Part shown: positions 8,545 through 16,223 of the stretch, one piece after another
Layout of the letters: each line of letters opens with the position of its first letter
How positions within the stretch are numbered: position 1 is the stretch's first letter
Source: Streptomyces bacillaris
GTDB taxonomy: Bacteria; Actinomycetota; Actinomycetes; Streptomycetales; Streptomycetaceae
Direction: 5' to 3'
DNA: 64,000 bases
Assembly: GCF_003268675.1 (NCBI RefSeq)
Contig: NZ_CP029378.1
Coordinates: forward strand, 5,456,001-5,520,000
Made by a program: the position numbers and the translations under genes
The notes under the pieces: generated by a model
Database searches by the model: none
What the model saw: the letters and a program-made list of their open reading frames with translations, nothing else
What the model was told of the DNA's origin: nothing

Positions 8545-8982
8545 ATGTCTTGGGACCGGGAATGGCAGGAGATCAAGGCCGGAGTGCGTGAGCGTGAGCC
8601 CACGTCCATACAGCTGAATCAGCTCACCCCTGGTGGTGGAGGGGGTGGCGCACCGGATCTGGCCTCGAGCCCCGCTCGTAAGAGGGCGGCGGGTGACGCG
8701 ATTCGCAACGATCTGGTGCCCGGTGTCAAAGACCATGGCAATGATGCTGAAGAGAGCACAGCAACGGCGGTGAAGGAGTTCGGCGCCAGAGACGGCGAGG
8801 GGTGGGACACCGCTGCTGGTTTGAAGAAGGCGCATGCGACGTGGGAGAAGCAGGTCAAGGCGCTGAGGGATCGTTTGCTCTACGAGCAGAACGGGTTGTT
8901 GAAGACGGCCGTTGATCTGCGGAGCGACGATATCGGTATCGCTAGAAACATTCGGTCCAAGTCCACCATCGACTATTTCTGA
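8545..8982 (+). CDS. Small helical WXG-like protein, first gene of a three-gene module
   Basis: The 145-aa product has no signal peptide and no membrane segment. It has a glycine linker (residues 30-35) and then mostly helix, with a GEGWDTAAGLKKAHATWEKQV segment around Trp87. Size, helix content and neighbours suggest an ESX/WXG100-type partner of the large protein encoded next, but the family is not certain. The start ATG at 8545 has GGGAGG eight bases upstream, which fixes it against a longer reading. It ends 17 bases before the next gene, so the two are probably one transcript. Codon use is visibly less GC-biased than in the flanking genes, as expected for acquired or weakly expressed genes. 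Confidence 0.7.
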   Translation: MSWDREWQEIKAGVREREPTSIQLNQLTPGGGGGGAPDLASSPARKRAAGDAIRNDLVPGVKDHGNDAEESTATAVKEFGARDGEGWDTAAGLKKAHATWEKQVKALRDRLLYEQNGLLKTAVDLRSDDIGIARNIRSKSTIDYF

Positions 8983-8999
8983 CCGATTCCGGGGGGACT

Positions 9000-11288
9000 G
9001 TGCCTACTTACTACGAAGTCATGCAGACGGACCTGTCCAAGCTCACTGCTGCTGCCGGCAAGTGGGAGGCGATGGCGGGTGAGTTCAAGAAGCTTGAAGG
9101 TCAGTACAAGCGGGACGTCCACGGAGTCACCGTGAACGAATCATGGATGGGTCTCAGCGCGGCGGCAGCCAATGAACGTTTTAATGTGACACTCAGGGAG
9201 CTTCAGGGAGCTCAGAAGGAAGCGAAGGCGATAGCCGCGCTTCTGCGGGACGCGTACACCCAGTTCGTCGCCCTGAAGAAGATGGTCGAGTCAGCACGAG
9301 CTGATGCTGTCAAGGCCGGGATGAAGGTCTCCGAGCGGGGCATCGCCAGCTTCGACTTCTCCAGAGTCAGTGCCCAGGAGGCCGACGCCATCCGCCACGA
9401 CCCGGACCTGCATGCCACCGAGCAGTCGTGGACCCAACACATCCGCAAGGCGGTTTCAGCCCTCGATGACGCCGACCGTGGCGTCAAAATTGCCCTTGAC
9501 GCCGTCACTATCGACACCGATGTCACGGATGGCACCCTCAACGGCTTCAACCACAAGGCCAAGATGGATGTCGAGGAGTACGAGGCCGAGAACGCGAAGG
9601 AGATCGCCACCAGGATCAACAGCGGTGAGAAAGTCTCGGCGGCTGACCTGGCAGAACTCCAGCGTGCTTTCCGGGACAACGCGCGTCCCGGCCTCGACGA
9701 TCGGGTGTTCAGCCAGACATTCCTCAACAGCCTGGGCGCCACTGGCACGGTGAAGTTGTCAACCAAGCTGGATGCTCTCGCGTATCTCGACGACAAGGGT
9801 AACAAGGCCGCATACCTCGGCATCAAGAACGGATTCGCCGACACTCTGGCCCACGCCACCAAGGACTCTGAGTTCGCCACGAAGTGGCGCGATGAAATCA
9901 AGACCGTAGGCACAAAGGAGTTCGAGGGCCCGCGGGGAAGCGGGGTGCCCGCCAAGGGTTCCGAGGGGAAGGTCCGCGGCTATCAGGCCGTCATGGGCCT
10001 GGTCAGCGCCGGTGATCCGGCCGGCTTCGACAGTAAGTTCCTCAGTGGTCTGGCGAACGACATCTACGACGTCGAGAAGGGCAGCAAGGGTGATGTCTGG
10101 GACATCAACCAGATGTATGACCAGGAGAACTCCCCCTGGTTCGTCAACGACCCCCTGGACAGCGCTCTTGGCATGCTCAGCCACCACCCGGACGAGGCGA
10201 CCAAGTTCCTCGACCCGGGCGACAGGAGGGAGGACACCAAGCTGGAGTACCTCCTGAAGGACCGCGACTGGAAAGGCATCGTTCCGGAGTCCTCGGAGTG
10301 GGGTGCCAAGGCCGAGACGAGCCGTGTCGAGAGGGGCACCCCGGAAGAGGACGCCGATGTCCGCAAGGGACTTGGATCCCTGCTGGAATCGGCGACGACA
10401 GGGCGACCGCCGGGCAGTCCGGGGGCAGAACTCGGGCGTCACACGGAAGCCCAGGCCCGCATCATGCATGACACGATCAACCTGATCGACTACGGCAACC
10501 CCGAAGGCAAAGAGGGGGACCAGAAACGTCTGGGCCGAGCCGACGAGATCCTTGCGAGCGAAGGCTATGCCAACATGCGCGACCCGCTGGCCCGCGCCTT
10601 CGCCACGTACTCGCCCGACGTGGTCGACATCATCGCAGGCGAAGGCCATGGGGGAAGGAGCGGCGAGGGGAAGGCGTTCGGGAGCAGCGACGAATCGCAG
10701 ATCCAGAACAGCCGGAGCAGCCTCCTCCGCATGATGCGAGGGGTATCAGAGGTTCCGGGGGACTCGGAGCAGTCGAAGAATTTCGACCTGATCGCCCAAG
10801 CCCAATTGGGATACATGGGAGAACAGCTCGCGACAGGAGACTTCTCTGCGCGCGATTCCGAGGAGAACCGCGCGCAGAGGGTCGGAGAGGTTTTCGGAGC
10901 GATCACCGCGATCGGTGGGGACCTGGATCTCGATGTCCGGGACCAGGAGAATTCAGACGCTACGAACACCAGGTTCTACGGTTACCACGCTCTGGGTGGT
11001 GCGATCACCGGGATTCCAGTGATCGGCGACATAGCTCAGCGAACCGTCGACATCGGACTCAATGACTGGCTCTCTGCGGTGCAGGCCGAGAACGGGCTGC
11101 TGGCCAAGGAAAAATTGGCAAGCCGGAACGACGCGGCCCATGATGCTCTCGATGAGATGTTGAAGAACTGGAACAACGAGCGGAAGCTCGTCGGCGACGA
11201 AACTTTGGGAAAAATTCAGAACGAGGCGCGGCAGAGTTACGACGGTGCTCGCTCGACGGTTTTCCAGGCGCTGAGGAGCCGAAGCTGA
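9000..11288 (+). CDS. Large protein with an N-terminal WXG-type hairpin (possible DUF6571-like)
   Basis: The first 110 or so residues of this 762-aa protein form a helical hairpin with a central Trp49-Met-Gly51 turn (NESWMGLSAAAANERF), the hallmark of WXG100/LXG domains exported by type VII systems. A second helical stretch to about 240 follows. The middle (240-640) is soluble and mixed, without a catalytic motif I recognise. A glycine-rich, possibly membrane-active segment GGAITGIPVIGDIAQ lies near 663, before a charged helical C-terminus. It resembles large Streptomyces proteins annotated DUF6571, from memory. The GTG start at 9000 follows GGGGGG. There is no signal peptide. Function is unknown; a secreted effector or a structural cell-surface component are both possible. 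Confidence 0.75.
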   Translation: MPTYYEVMQTDLSKLTAAAGKWEAMAGEFKKLEGQYKRDVHGVTVNESWMGLSAAAANERFNVTLRELQGAQKEAKAIAALLRDAYTQFVALKKMVESARADAVKAGMKVSERGIASFDFSRVSAQEADAIRHDPDLHATEQSWTQHIRKAVSALDDADRGVKIALDAVTIDTDVTDGTLNGFNHKAKMDVEEYEAENAKEIATRINSGEKVSAADLAELQRAFRDNARPGLDDRVFSQTFLNSLGATGTVKLSTKLDALAYLDDKGNKAAYLGIKNGFADTLAHATKDSEFATKWRDEIKTVGTKEFEGPRGSGVPAKGSEGKVRGYQAVMGLVSAGDPAGFDSKFLSGLANDIYDVEKGSKGDVWDINQMYDQENSPWFVNDPLDSALGMLSHHPDEATKFLDPGDRREDTKLEYLLKDRDWKGIVPESSEWGAKAETSRVERGTPEEDADVRKGLGSLLESATTGRPPGSPGAELGRHTEAQARIMHDTINLIDYGNPEGKEGDQKRLGRADEILASEGYANMRDPLARAFATYSPDVVDIIAGEGHGGRSGEGKAFGSSDESQIQNSRSSLLRMMRGVSEVPGDSEQSKNFDLIAQAQLGYMGEQLATGDFSARDSEENRAQRVGEVFGAITAIGGDLDLDVRDQENSDATNTRFYGYHALGGAITGIPVIGDIAQRTVDIGLNDWLSAVQAENGLLAKEKLASRNDAAHDALDEMLKNWNNERKLVGDETLGKIQNEARQSYDGARSTVFQALRSRS

Positions 11289-11339
11289 TGAGGAGAGCGT
11301 TCGTCGATCCTCTGAAAGGTCAAGGAGGGAAGTCTGCCG

Positions 11340-12401
11340 ATGTCTTCGCGTAAGAGGAACGCCGGGGTCGCTGTCGCCGGAGTCGCGGTCATGGCGGCGT
11401 GCGCAGGGTTGTTTTCCTGGTGGAACACGAATCTGTTCGGTGAAACGGAATTCTGTGACGGTGCTGTGAACTCCGCAGACATGGGTTCCGTGCTGGGTAC
11501 TCAGGGGCGCCTGTCGACCGTCTGGTCAACAGGAAGCAAGCTTCCCGAGGTTGCGTGTGGGGTGAAGCGCGAGAGTAAGTTCCTGGGTGCGGAACCCATG
11601 GAAGTCACGTTGACCACCGCCGTACACAAGCCTGATTTCCAGTTCCAGACCCATGTCTGGAAGAATCCTTCGGCTATGTCCTATTTCTCGAAGGGCAGCA
11701 CAGGGGCTGTGTCCGACGAGCGGGGTTGGGTCCTGCTGCCCGATTCGTGCAGGGACAAGATAGGCACCGTCTACCCTGCCCGCAGGCAGCTTCCGGAGAC
11801 GGGTGAAGTCACCGTTGTCGAGGCGGTGATGAACCAAGGGACTGCCGATCGGGCCGCATTGGCGAAGATGCTGGTCAGGGCTGCCCAGCGGATTGCCGAC
11901 GATGCGGGGTGCGGTGCCGGCGCTTCGACCGAAGCTCCCGAGATCCAGAACCCCAGCGGTTTGTCCACCACCGATGCGGCTGCGGTCTGCCGGCTCCCCG
12001 GTTTCAAGCTCCCCCAGAACGCACTGGTCAAGGGCGAGGCAACGGCAGGAAAGGAGCAGACGACCGGAAGTATGCCGGGAACCTGGTCCTGTGGATTGGA
12101 GCTTTCAGGGAGTGCCGGCGCCAAAGTATGGTTCTCCGCCGCCCCGGGGGCGCATGTCGTCGATGAAGCGCTTCTCCATGACGATGGATTCAAGGAGATC
12201 CCTGGCTCCGAGGCCAAAGTCGACTGGTCCAGAAACGCTGCTGTGCTCACGTGTGACAGCAAGAACGTCTACTTCAGCATGCGGTGGAGCGATGAGTACT
12301 ACGATCTCGACCCTGCCGACGGCGTAGCCCGTGCGATGCTCCAGTCGTTCGTCGACGCGGCCGGCAAGCAGTATCGATGCCCGTCGGTGGCATTGTCCTG
12401 A
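11340..12401 (+). CDS. Membrane-anchored exported protein with two four-cysteine halves
   Basis: The 353-aa protein begins with a short basic stretch and one membrane segment (residues 8-28), so the rest should lie outside the cell. The outer part appears duplicated. Half one has Cys39, 73, 137 and 191; half two has Cys217, 251, 305 and 347. The first two cysteines of each half are 34 residues apart, and each half ends in an amphipathic helix before the last cysteine. Disulfide pairing is likely. The ATG at 11340 has AAGGAGGG upstream. It follows the large WXG protein by 51 bases in the same direction and closes the module. No family is recognised. Confidence 0.75.
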   Translation: MSSRKRNAGVAVAGVAVMAACAGLFSWWNTNLFGETEFCDGAVNSADMGSVLGTQGRLSTVWSTGSKLPEVACGVKRESKFLGAEPMEVTLTTAVHKPDFQFQTHVWKNPSAMSYFSKGSTGAVSDERGWVLLPDSCRDKIGTVYPARRQLPETGEVTVVEAVMNQGTADRAALAKMLVRAAQRIADDAGCGAGASTEAPEIQNPSGLSTTDAAAVCRLPGFKLPQNALVKGEATAGKEQTTGSMPGTWSCGLELSGSAGAKVWFSAAPGAHVVDEALLHDDGFKEIPGSEAKVDWSRNAAVLTCDSKNVYFSMRWSDEYYDLDPADGVARAMLQSFVDAAGKQYRCPSVALS

Positions 12402-12459
12402 GGTTTCCGCCTGAGGCGACACCGAAGTGGCCCCGAAGGCGGGGATTCGGCGCAGTCGG

Positions 12460-12729
12460 TCAGGCCGGCGGGATCGATGACGACGCGTCGGCGGGCGAGG
12501 TCCGGCTGTTCGCGGTTTCCTCGTCCTCGGCCTCCCAGCGGAGGAGGTCGCCCGGCCGGCAGTCGAGCACCTCGCAGAGGGCGGCGAGCGTCGCGAAGCG
12601 CACCGCTTTGGCGCGGCCGTTCTTGAGGACCGCCAGGTTGGCGGGCGTGATCCCCACGCGGTCCGCGAGTTCGCCCACGGACATCTTCCGCCGGGTCGGC
12701 ATCACGTCGATGCCGACGACGATCGGCAT
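12460..12729 (-). CDS. XRE/Cro-family helix-turn-helix regulator
   Basis: The 89-aa DNA-binding protein has a single helix-turn-helix: MSVGELADRVGITPANLAVLKNGRAKAVRFATLAALCEVLDCRPGDLL, residues of about 16-64, followed by an acidic disordered tail. The ATG at 12729 shares its first base with the TGA of the upstream DUF2975 gene (TGATG), so translation is coupled. This pairing of a DUF2975 membrane protein with a small XRE regulator is common in Actinobacteria and Firmicutes. The regulator is likely to control its own operon through the CTATCGA repeats at 13232-13269. Confidence 0.9.
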   Translation of the reverse strand: MPIVVGIDVMPTRRKMSVGELADRVGITPANLAVLKNGRAKAVRFATLAALCEVLDCRPGDLLRWEAEDEETANSRTSPADASSSIPPA

Positions 12730-13220
12730 CAGATGACCTCGTCCAACTCGGCCTGCAACTGCGTCGCTTCGACGTCGCGGGCGACGGCCTGGGTGAGCAG
12801 AGTCCGCAGTACGAGCACGATGAGCGCGACCCCCAGGATGGCCACGCCGACCCCGCCCATGATGAGGGTGACGCCCGGGTCGTCCCGCTGGCCGGGCGCG
12901 TTCAGGGCCGTGACCGCGAACCACACGAGAGCGGCCGCGACGATCGCGCCGATGATGAGGTCCACGTACCGGAAGGCGGCGTGCGAGAACACGGTTCCGC
13001 GCCGCACCATCGTCACCAGCCGCCATACGCAGACCAGGGCGACCTGGGCCGTCCCGATGCCCAGGATCGTGATCAGGCGCAGCGGGGTCAGCGGGAGCGA
13101 ACCGTCCTCCGGGTCGTTCCCGCTGACCAGCGCCCACACCATCAGCGCCTGGACGAACACGGTGCCGGTGAGCACCACCGCGAGCACGATGCGCAGCGCG
13201 CGTACTGTCAGCTTCCCCAT
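12729..13220 (-). CDS. DUF2975 four-helix membrane protein
   Basis: The 163-aa protein has about four membrane segments (residues roughly 8-30, 48-68, 88-108, 120-142), a cytoplasmic RRGTVFSHAAFRYVDLI loop and a charged C-terminal tail, as in the DUF2975 family. Its biochemical role is unknown; in other bacteria such proteins pair with an XRE regulator, as here. The ATG at 13220 has a perfect AGGAGG seven bases upstream, and a CTATCGA half-site overlaps that ribosome site. The stop overlaps the regulator start by one base. Confidence 0.85.
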   Translation of the reverse strand: MGKLTVRALRIVLAVVLTGTVFVQALMVWALVSGNDPEDGSLPLTPLRLITILGIGTAQVALVCVWRLVTMVRRGTVFSHAAFRYVDLIIGAIVAAALVWFAVTALNAPGQRDDPGVTLIMGGVGVAILGVALIVLVLRTLLTQAVARDVEATQLQAELDEVI

Positions 13221-13231
13221 GACTCATCCTC

Positions 13232-13269
13232 CTATCGAGATGCGATGGGAATCTATCGATTTTCGATAG
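13232..13269. promoter_or_regulatory. Probable operator of the DUF2975-XRE operon
   Basis: A perfect palindrome CTATCGA-TTT-TCGATAG lies at 13253-13269, and a third CTATCGA half-site at 13232-13238 overlaps the AGGAGG ribosome site of the DUF2975 gene. Three copies of one heptamer within 38 bases before a regulator operon point to autoregulation. The binding protein is inferred. Confidence 0.6.
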
Positions 13270-13314
13270 GTCGGGCAAGAGAAGGGGGAGGCGAGGGCTG
13301 GGGCGCCATGTGTT

Positions 13315-13983
13315 TCAGCTCTTCGGGGGTGCTCCTGGAGCCGCCGCCTCCAGTTCCGCCACCGTGCCCGACATCACCGTACGGATGTGGCGCGTCAGGT
13401 GGTCCGCCGGCCAGTCCCACCAGGCCACCGCCAGCAGGCGTGCGATGTCCGCCTCCTCGTAGCGGGTGCGGATCAGGCGGGCCGGGTTGCCACCGACGAT
13501 GCCGTAGTCCGGGACGTCCGAGACGACCACGGACCGGGAGCTGATGATCGCGCCGTGGCCGATGCGGACGCCCGGCATGATGACCGCCTCGTAGCCGATC
13601 CAGACGTCGTTGCCGATGACCGTGTCGCCCCGGTTGGGCAGCCCGGTCAGCAGGTCGAAGTGGTCGGCCCAGGAGCCGCCGAGTGTCGGGAACGGGAACG
13701 TGGACGGGCCGTCCATACGGTGGTTGGCGCCGTTCATGATGAACCGCACCCCCGTCCCCAGCGCGCAGAACTTGCCGATCACCAGGCGCTCCGGCCCGTA
13801 GTGGTAGAGCACGTTCCGGGTCTCGAACTCCGTGGCGTGCTCGGGGTCGTCGTAGTACGAGTACTCCCCGGCCTCGATCAGCCCCGAGGTGACCAGTGGC
13901 TTCAGCTGTACCACCCGGGGCTGGCCGGGCATCGGGTGCAGGGCGGTGGGGTCGGCTGGGACGGGGGTGGGACCGAGGCTCAT
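13315..13983 (-). CDS. CatB/Vat-type hexapeptide O-acetyltransferase
   Basis: This is a 222-aa left-handed beta-helix acyltransferase of the xenobiotic acetyltransferase (Vat/CatB) type. The order is family-like: YSYYDDPEHATEFETRNVLYHY, IGKFCALGTGVRFIMNGANHRMDG with the likely catalytic histidine in NGANH, hexapeptide turns (VIGNDVWIGYEAVIMPGVRIGHGAIISSRSVV), then VGGNPARLIRTRY. It would transfer acetyl from acetyl-CoA to a hydroxyl group of a small molecule. The acceptor is unknown and need not be an antibiotic. The start at 13983 is chosen at MSLGPTPV; the longer reading from 14046 adds a leader without family features. The ribosome site is weak. Confidence 0.88.
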   Translation of the reverse strand: MSLGPTPVPADPTALHPMPGQPRVVQLKPLVTSGLIEAGEYSYYDDPEHATEFETRNVLYHYGPERLVIGKFCALGTGVRFIMNGANHRMDGPSTFPFPTLGGSWADHFDLLTGLPNRGDTVIGNDVWIGYEAVIMPGVRIGHGAIISSRSVVVSDVPDYGIVGGNPARLIRTRYEEADIARLLAVAWWDWPADHLTRHIRTVMSGTVAELEAAAPGAPPKS

Positions 13984-14081
13984 GGACCGGCTTTCCGTGA
14001 TCGCAGGCGGAGGATGGAGGGCGGAGGGTGAAAGTGCGGAGGCCATCGTGGCACTCGGGGTCCGTGAACCGCGGGTATTTT

Positions 14082-14190
14082 CCGGCCGGGCCGGGCCGGG
14101 CCGGGCAGGGCGGGGCAGGATCGCGCCGCTCCGGGCCGCGCCGCTCCATCCCGAGCCGGGCCGGGGCGGGGCGGGCCGGCCCGGGATGGG
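14082..14190. repeat. Low-complexity CCGGG tract
   Basis: Four tandem CCGGG pentamers (14086-14105) are followed by GGGCAGGGCGGGGCAGG and, from 14150, another GCCGGGCCGGGGCGGGGCGGGCC stretch. The tract can fold on itself or form quadruplex-like G runs, and it sits between the acetyltransferase gene and the divergent gene at 14202. Promoters of both must overlap or flank it. Confidence 0.55.
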
Positions 14191-14201
14191 ACGATGCCCC
14201 C

Positions 14202-14930
14202 GTGTTGAACGCGATCGACGCCGTGGACTGGGGCGCGCTGCCGGGCCCCGCCCTCCGCTACGAGCCCGACCGCGTCGCCGTCGGACTGCGTGCCCTCGCC
14301 ACGGCGACGGGACTCGTCCAGGCCGCCGACGCCGGCTCCCTCCTGGCCGGTGGCGGGCTCGTGCACGACCACAGCGGTGAGGTCTTCCCCGCCGCCGTCA
14401 CCGCGGCCCCGCTGCTCCTCGCCATCGTCCGGCACGGGCACCCGGCGGCCCGGGCGACCGCCCTGGGGCTGCTCGGCGACGCCCTGGTGTTCGCCACCCA
14501 CGACGCCTCCACGCGGGTGGCGACCTCCTACGCCGAAGCCGTCCCGATCTGCTGCGCCCTCGCGGACCGGGTCCGGGGCGCTGCCGGGTTTCTCGCTGCC
14601 TCGGGGCCCGAGGGCGGACGGCTGCTCGCGGACGCGGACGGGCACTGGCGGTTCGACGTCGAGGAGGCCGTGGCCGAGGGTGACGGGGCCCTGGCCTTCG
14701 GTGCTCTCGCGGGGCGTTGGCCGGGCGGCGGTATGTCGGTGGCGGCGGAGCTTCACCGCCCCGGCCGCGCCGCACCCCTCGTACAGGCCGTGCTCCACTA
14801 TCCGCCCGAGGACGGCCACCCCGACGCCAGCCTGCGCCTACCCGGCGTACTCCCGGACGAACTCGCCCCGCCCGCCGTCCTGTTTCCGGCCCGGTGTGCC
14901 CCGGGGGCGGCGGGGGCCCGGCAGTCGTAG
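14202..14930 (+). CDS. Uncharacterised soluble alpha-helical protein
   Basis: The 242-aa product is alanine-, leucine- and valine-rich, with helix-pair character reminiscent of HEAT/ARM-like repeats (PAAVTAAPLLLAIVRHGHPAARATALGLLGDAL). It lacks a signal peptide, membrane span or catalytic signature. The GTG at 14202 begins VLNAIDAVDWGALPGPA and is preferred to a longer low-complexity reading that would cover the CCGGG tract. I do not recognise a named family. It ends four bases before the convergent DUF2071 gene. Confidence 0.7.
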   Translation: MLNAIDAVDWGALPGPALRYEPDRVAVGLRALATATGLVQAADAGSLLAGGGLVHDHSGEVFPAAVTAAPLLLAIVRHGHPAARATALGLLGDALVFATHDASTRVATSYAEAVPICCALADRVRGAAGFLAASGPEGGRLLADADGHWRFDVEEAVAEGDGALAFGALAGRWPGGGMSVAAELHRPGRAAPLVQAVLHYPPEDGHPDASLRLPGVLPDELAPPAVLFPARCAPGAAGARQS

Positions 14931-14934
14931 TGCT

Positions 14935-15690
14935 TTAAGCCGCCCTCGCCCCCGCCTCCGTACGCGCCCCCACCCGCAACGGCGCCCCCTGCGTCCACCG
15001 GGCCGCCACGCCCCGCATCACCAGCGCGCTGTCCAGCACCGCGCTGCCGGGCGGGAAGCGGTCCAGGTCCTCGAAGAACGAGGAGCGTACGGTACGGGGG
15101 CGGCCCGCCGTCACCTTCCAGGCGGGCGTGGACAGTTCGAGGACGTCCAGGTGGCCGCCCCCGGCGGCGGGGGAGAGGCCCCGGCTGCCCAGGCGGAAGA
15201 ACTCCGACGCCTCCGCCAGGTCCGTGAACAGCTCGCTGCCGCGCAGTTCCCCGGCGTCCTCCACCGTCGCGTCCACCTCCACCTCGCCGTCCCGGGTCGC
15301 GAAGGCCACCCGTACCGCGTCGGCCTCCTCCCGCACCGTGAAGTCCGCCCGGCCGTGCTCGCCCGGGTAGATCCGGCCGCCCGCGAAGGCGTTGAGGCGG
15401 GAGGCGGTGTCGCGGCGCGGGATGTAGACGCCGCGCTCCACACCGTCCGGGCCGTCCCACTCGACGGAGATCCGGTGCGCCGCGTTCTCGCTGGTCAGGC
15501 CGGTCCCCGCCGGGGCCCAGGCGGGGCGGACCCCGCCGATCCGGAGCAGGCAGATCCCCGCCACCGCCTGGCCGCGCACCAGGTGGGGGCGGAGCGGCGC
15601 GGGCAGCAGGGCCGCCGCGATGTGCGGGTCCACCCGGTAGTTCACCAAGAGGCGGCGTTCGATGGTGCTGGAGAGCCTGGGGCGGATCAT
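14935..15690 (-). CDS. DUF2071 family protein
   Basis: The 251-aa protein matches the DUF2071 / YqjF-like layout, an acetoacetate-decarboxylase-like beta fold. Features are LLVNYRVDPHIAAALLP near the start, the GICLLRIGGVRP strand, NAAHRISVEW and GVYIPRRDTASRLNAFAGGRIYPGEH, and RSSFFEDLDRFPPGSAVLDSALVMRGV near the end. Enzymatic function is not established for the family. Its ATG at 15690 overlaps the stop of the ArsR gene by four bases (ATGA), so the two are translationally coupled and probably co-regulated. Confidence 0.82.
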   Translation of the reverse strand: MIRPRLSSTIERRLLVNYRVDPHIAAALLPAPLRPHLVRGQAVAGICLLRIGGVRPAWAPAGTGLTSENAAHRISVEWDGPDGVERGVYIPRRDTASRLNAFAGGRIYPGEHGRADFTVREEADAVRVAFATRDGEVEVDATVEDAGELRGSELFTDLAEASEFFRLGSRGLSPAAGGGHLDVLELSTPAWKVTAGRPRTVRSSFFEDLDRFPPGSAVLDSALVMRGVAARWTQGAPLRVGARTEAGARAA

Positions 15691-16031
15691 GAGGCGTCGC
15701 CTTCCGGCGCGGAGCGCCACTTCGTGTGCCGGAGCACGATCTGTTCGGGGCACACGGCGCTCAGGAAGCGGCCCACGCACATGGCGAGACGTTCCTCCGC
15801 GAGCGAGTAGAGGATGCGGTTGGCGTCGCGGCGCTCGGTGACGAGCCCGGCCCCCTTGAGGACGCCCAGATGGCGCGAGATGGACGGGGCGCTGATCGAG
15901 AACCGGCTCGCGATCTCCCCGGCGGCCAGCTCGCCGCCGCGCAGATCCTCCAGGATCTGACGGCGGGTGGGGTCGGCCAGGGCCCGGAAGGCGCTCGCCT
16001 CGTCGTCGGGAGCGGCAGAGGGGGATTCCAT
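15687..16031 (-). CDS. ArsR-family winged-helix regulator
   Basis: The 114-aa regulator has the full ArsR helix-turn-helix: FRALADPTRRQILEDLRGGELAAGEIASRFSISAPSISRHLGVLKGAGLVTERRDANRILYSL. No metal-binding cysteine pair is seen in helix alpha3, so it is likely to be an ArsR member that does not sense arsenic. The ATG at 16031 is directly preceded by AT-rich repeats at 16041-16066. It is the first gene of a two-gene operon with DUF2071. Confidence 0.9.
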   Translation of the reverse strand: MESPSAAPDDEASAFRALADPTRRQILEDLRGGELAAGEIASRFSISAPSISRHLGVLKGAGLVTERRDANRILYSLAEERLAMCVGRFLSAVCPEQIVLRHTKWRSAPEGDAS

Positions 16032-16040
16032 GGCCCTATA

Positions 16041-16066
16041 TTTAGCACATAAGCTAAAGAGCTAAA
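16041..16066. promoter_or_regulatory. Probable ArsR-type operator
   Basis: TTTAGC-N6-GCTAAA (16041-16058) is a perfect inverted repeat, and a third GCTAAA follows at 16061-16066. The AT-rich block lies 10 bases upstream of the ArsR start, where autorepression would be expected. Confidence 0.6.
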
Positions 16067-16090
16067 AAGCCAAACGCTCGCCGGACATGG

Positions 16091-16127
16091 GAAAACCCCC
16101 GCGAGTCACGTCCTCGCGGGGGTTCTC
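16091..16127 (-). terminator. Terminator of sodF
   Basis: Twelve-base perfect arms AACCCCCGCGAG (16094-16105) and CTCGCGGGGGTT (16113-16124) surround a 7-base loop. Read leftward, the stem is followed by TTCCC. It is 100 bases past the sodF stop. Confidence 0.75.
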
Positions 16128-16223
16128 CGTCCATCCGCCTGCCGGGTGAAGGTTGAGAAGACGATCACGAGGCAGGACGTGCTGTGGCTGTGCCGATGGC
16201 TGCGGTGGAGCCGGGCGCGGAGG

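Noticed and set aside
8403..8591. Possible small gene (MNAFNEGGDD...) before the WXG module
   Set aside because: It overlaps the well-supported start at 8545, has poor codon bias and no ribosome site; left as spacer.
8545..12401. Complete type VII secretion locus
   Set aside because: No EccC-type ATPase, EccB/D/E or mycosin gene is present; only WXG-like proteins are seen.
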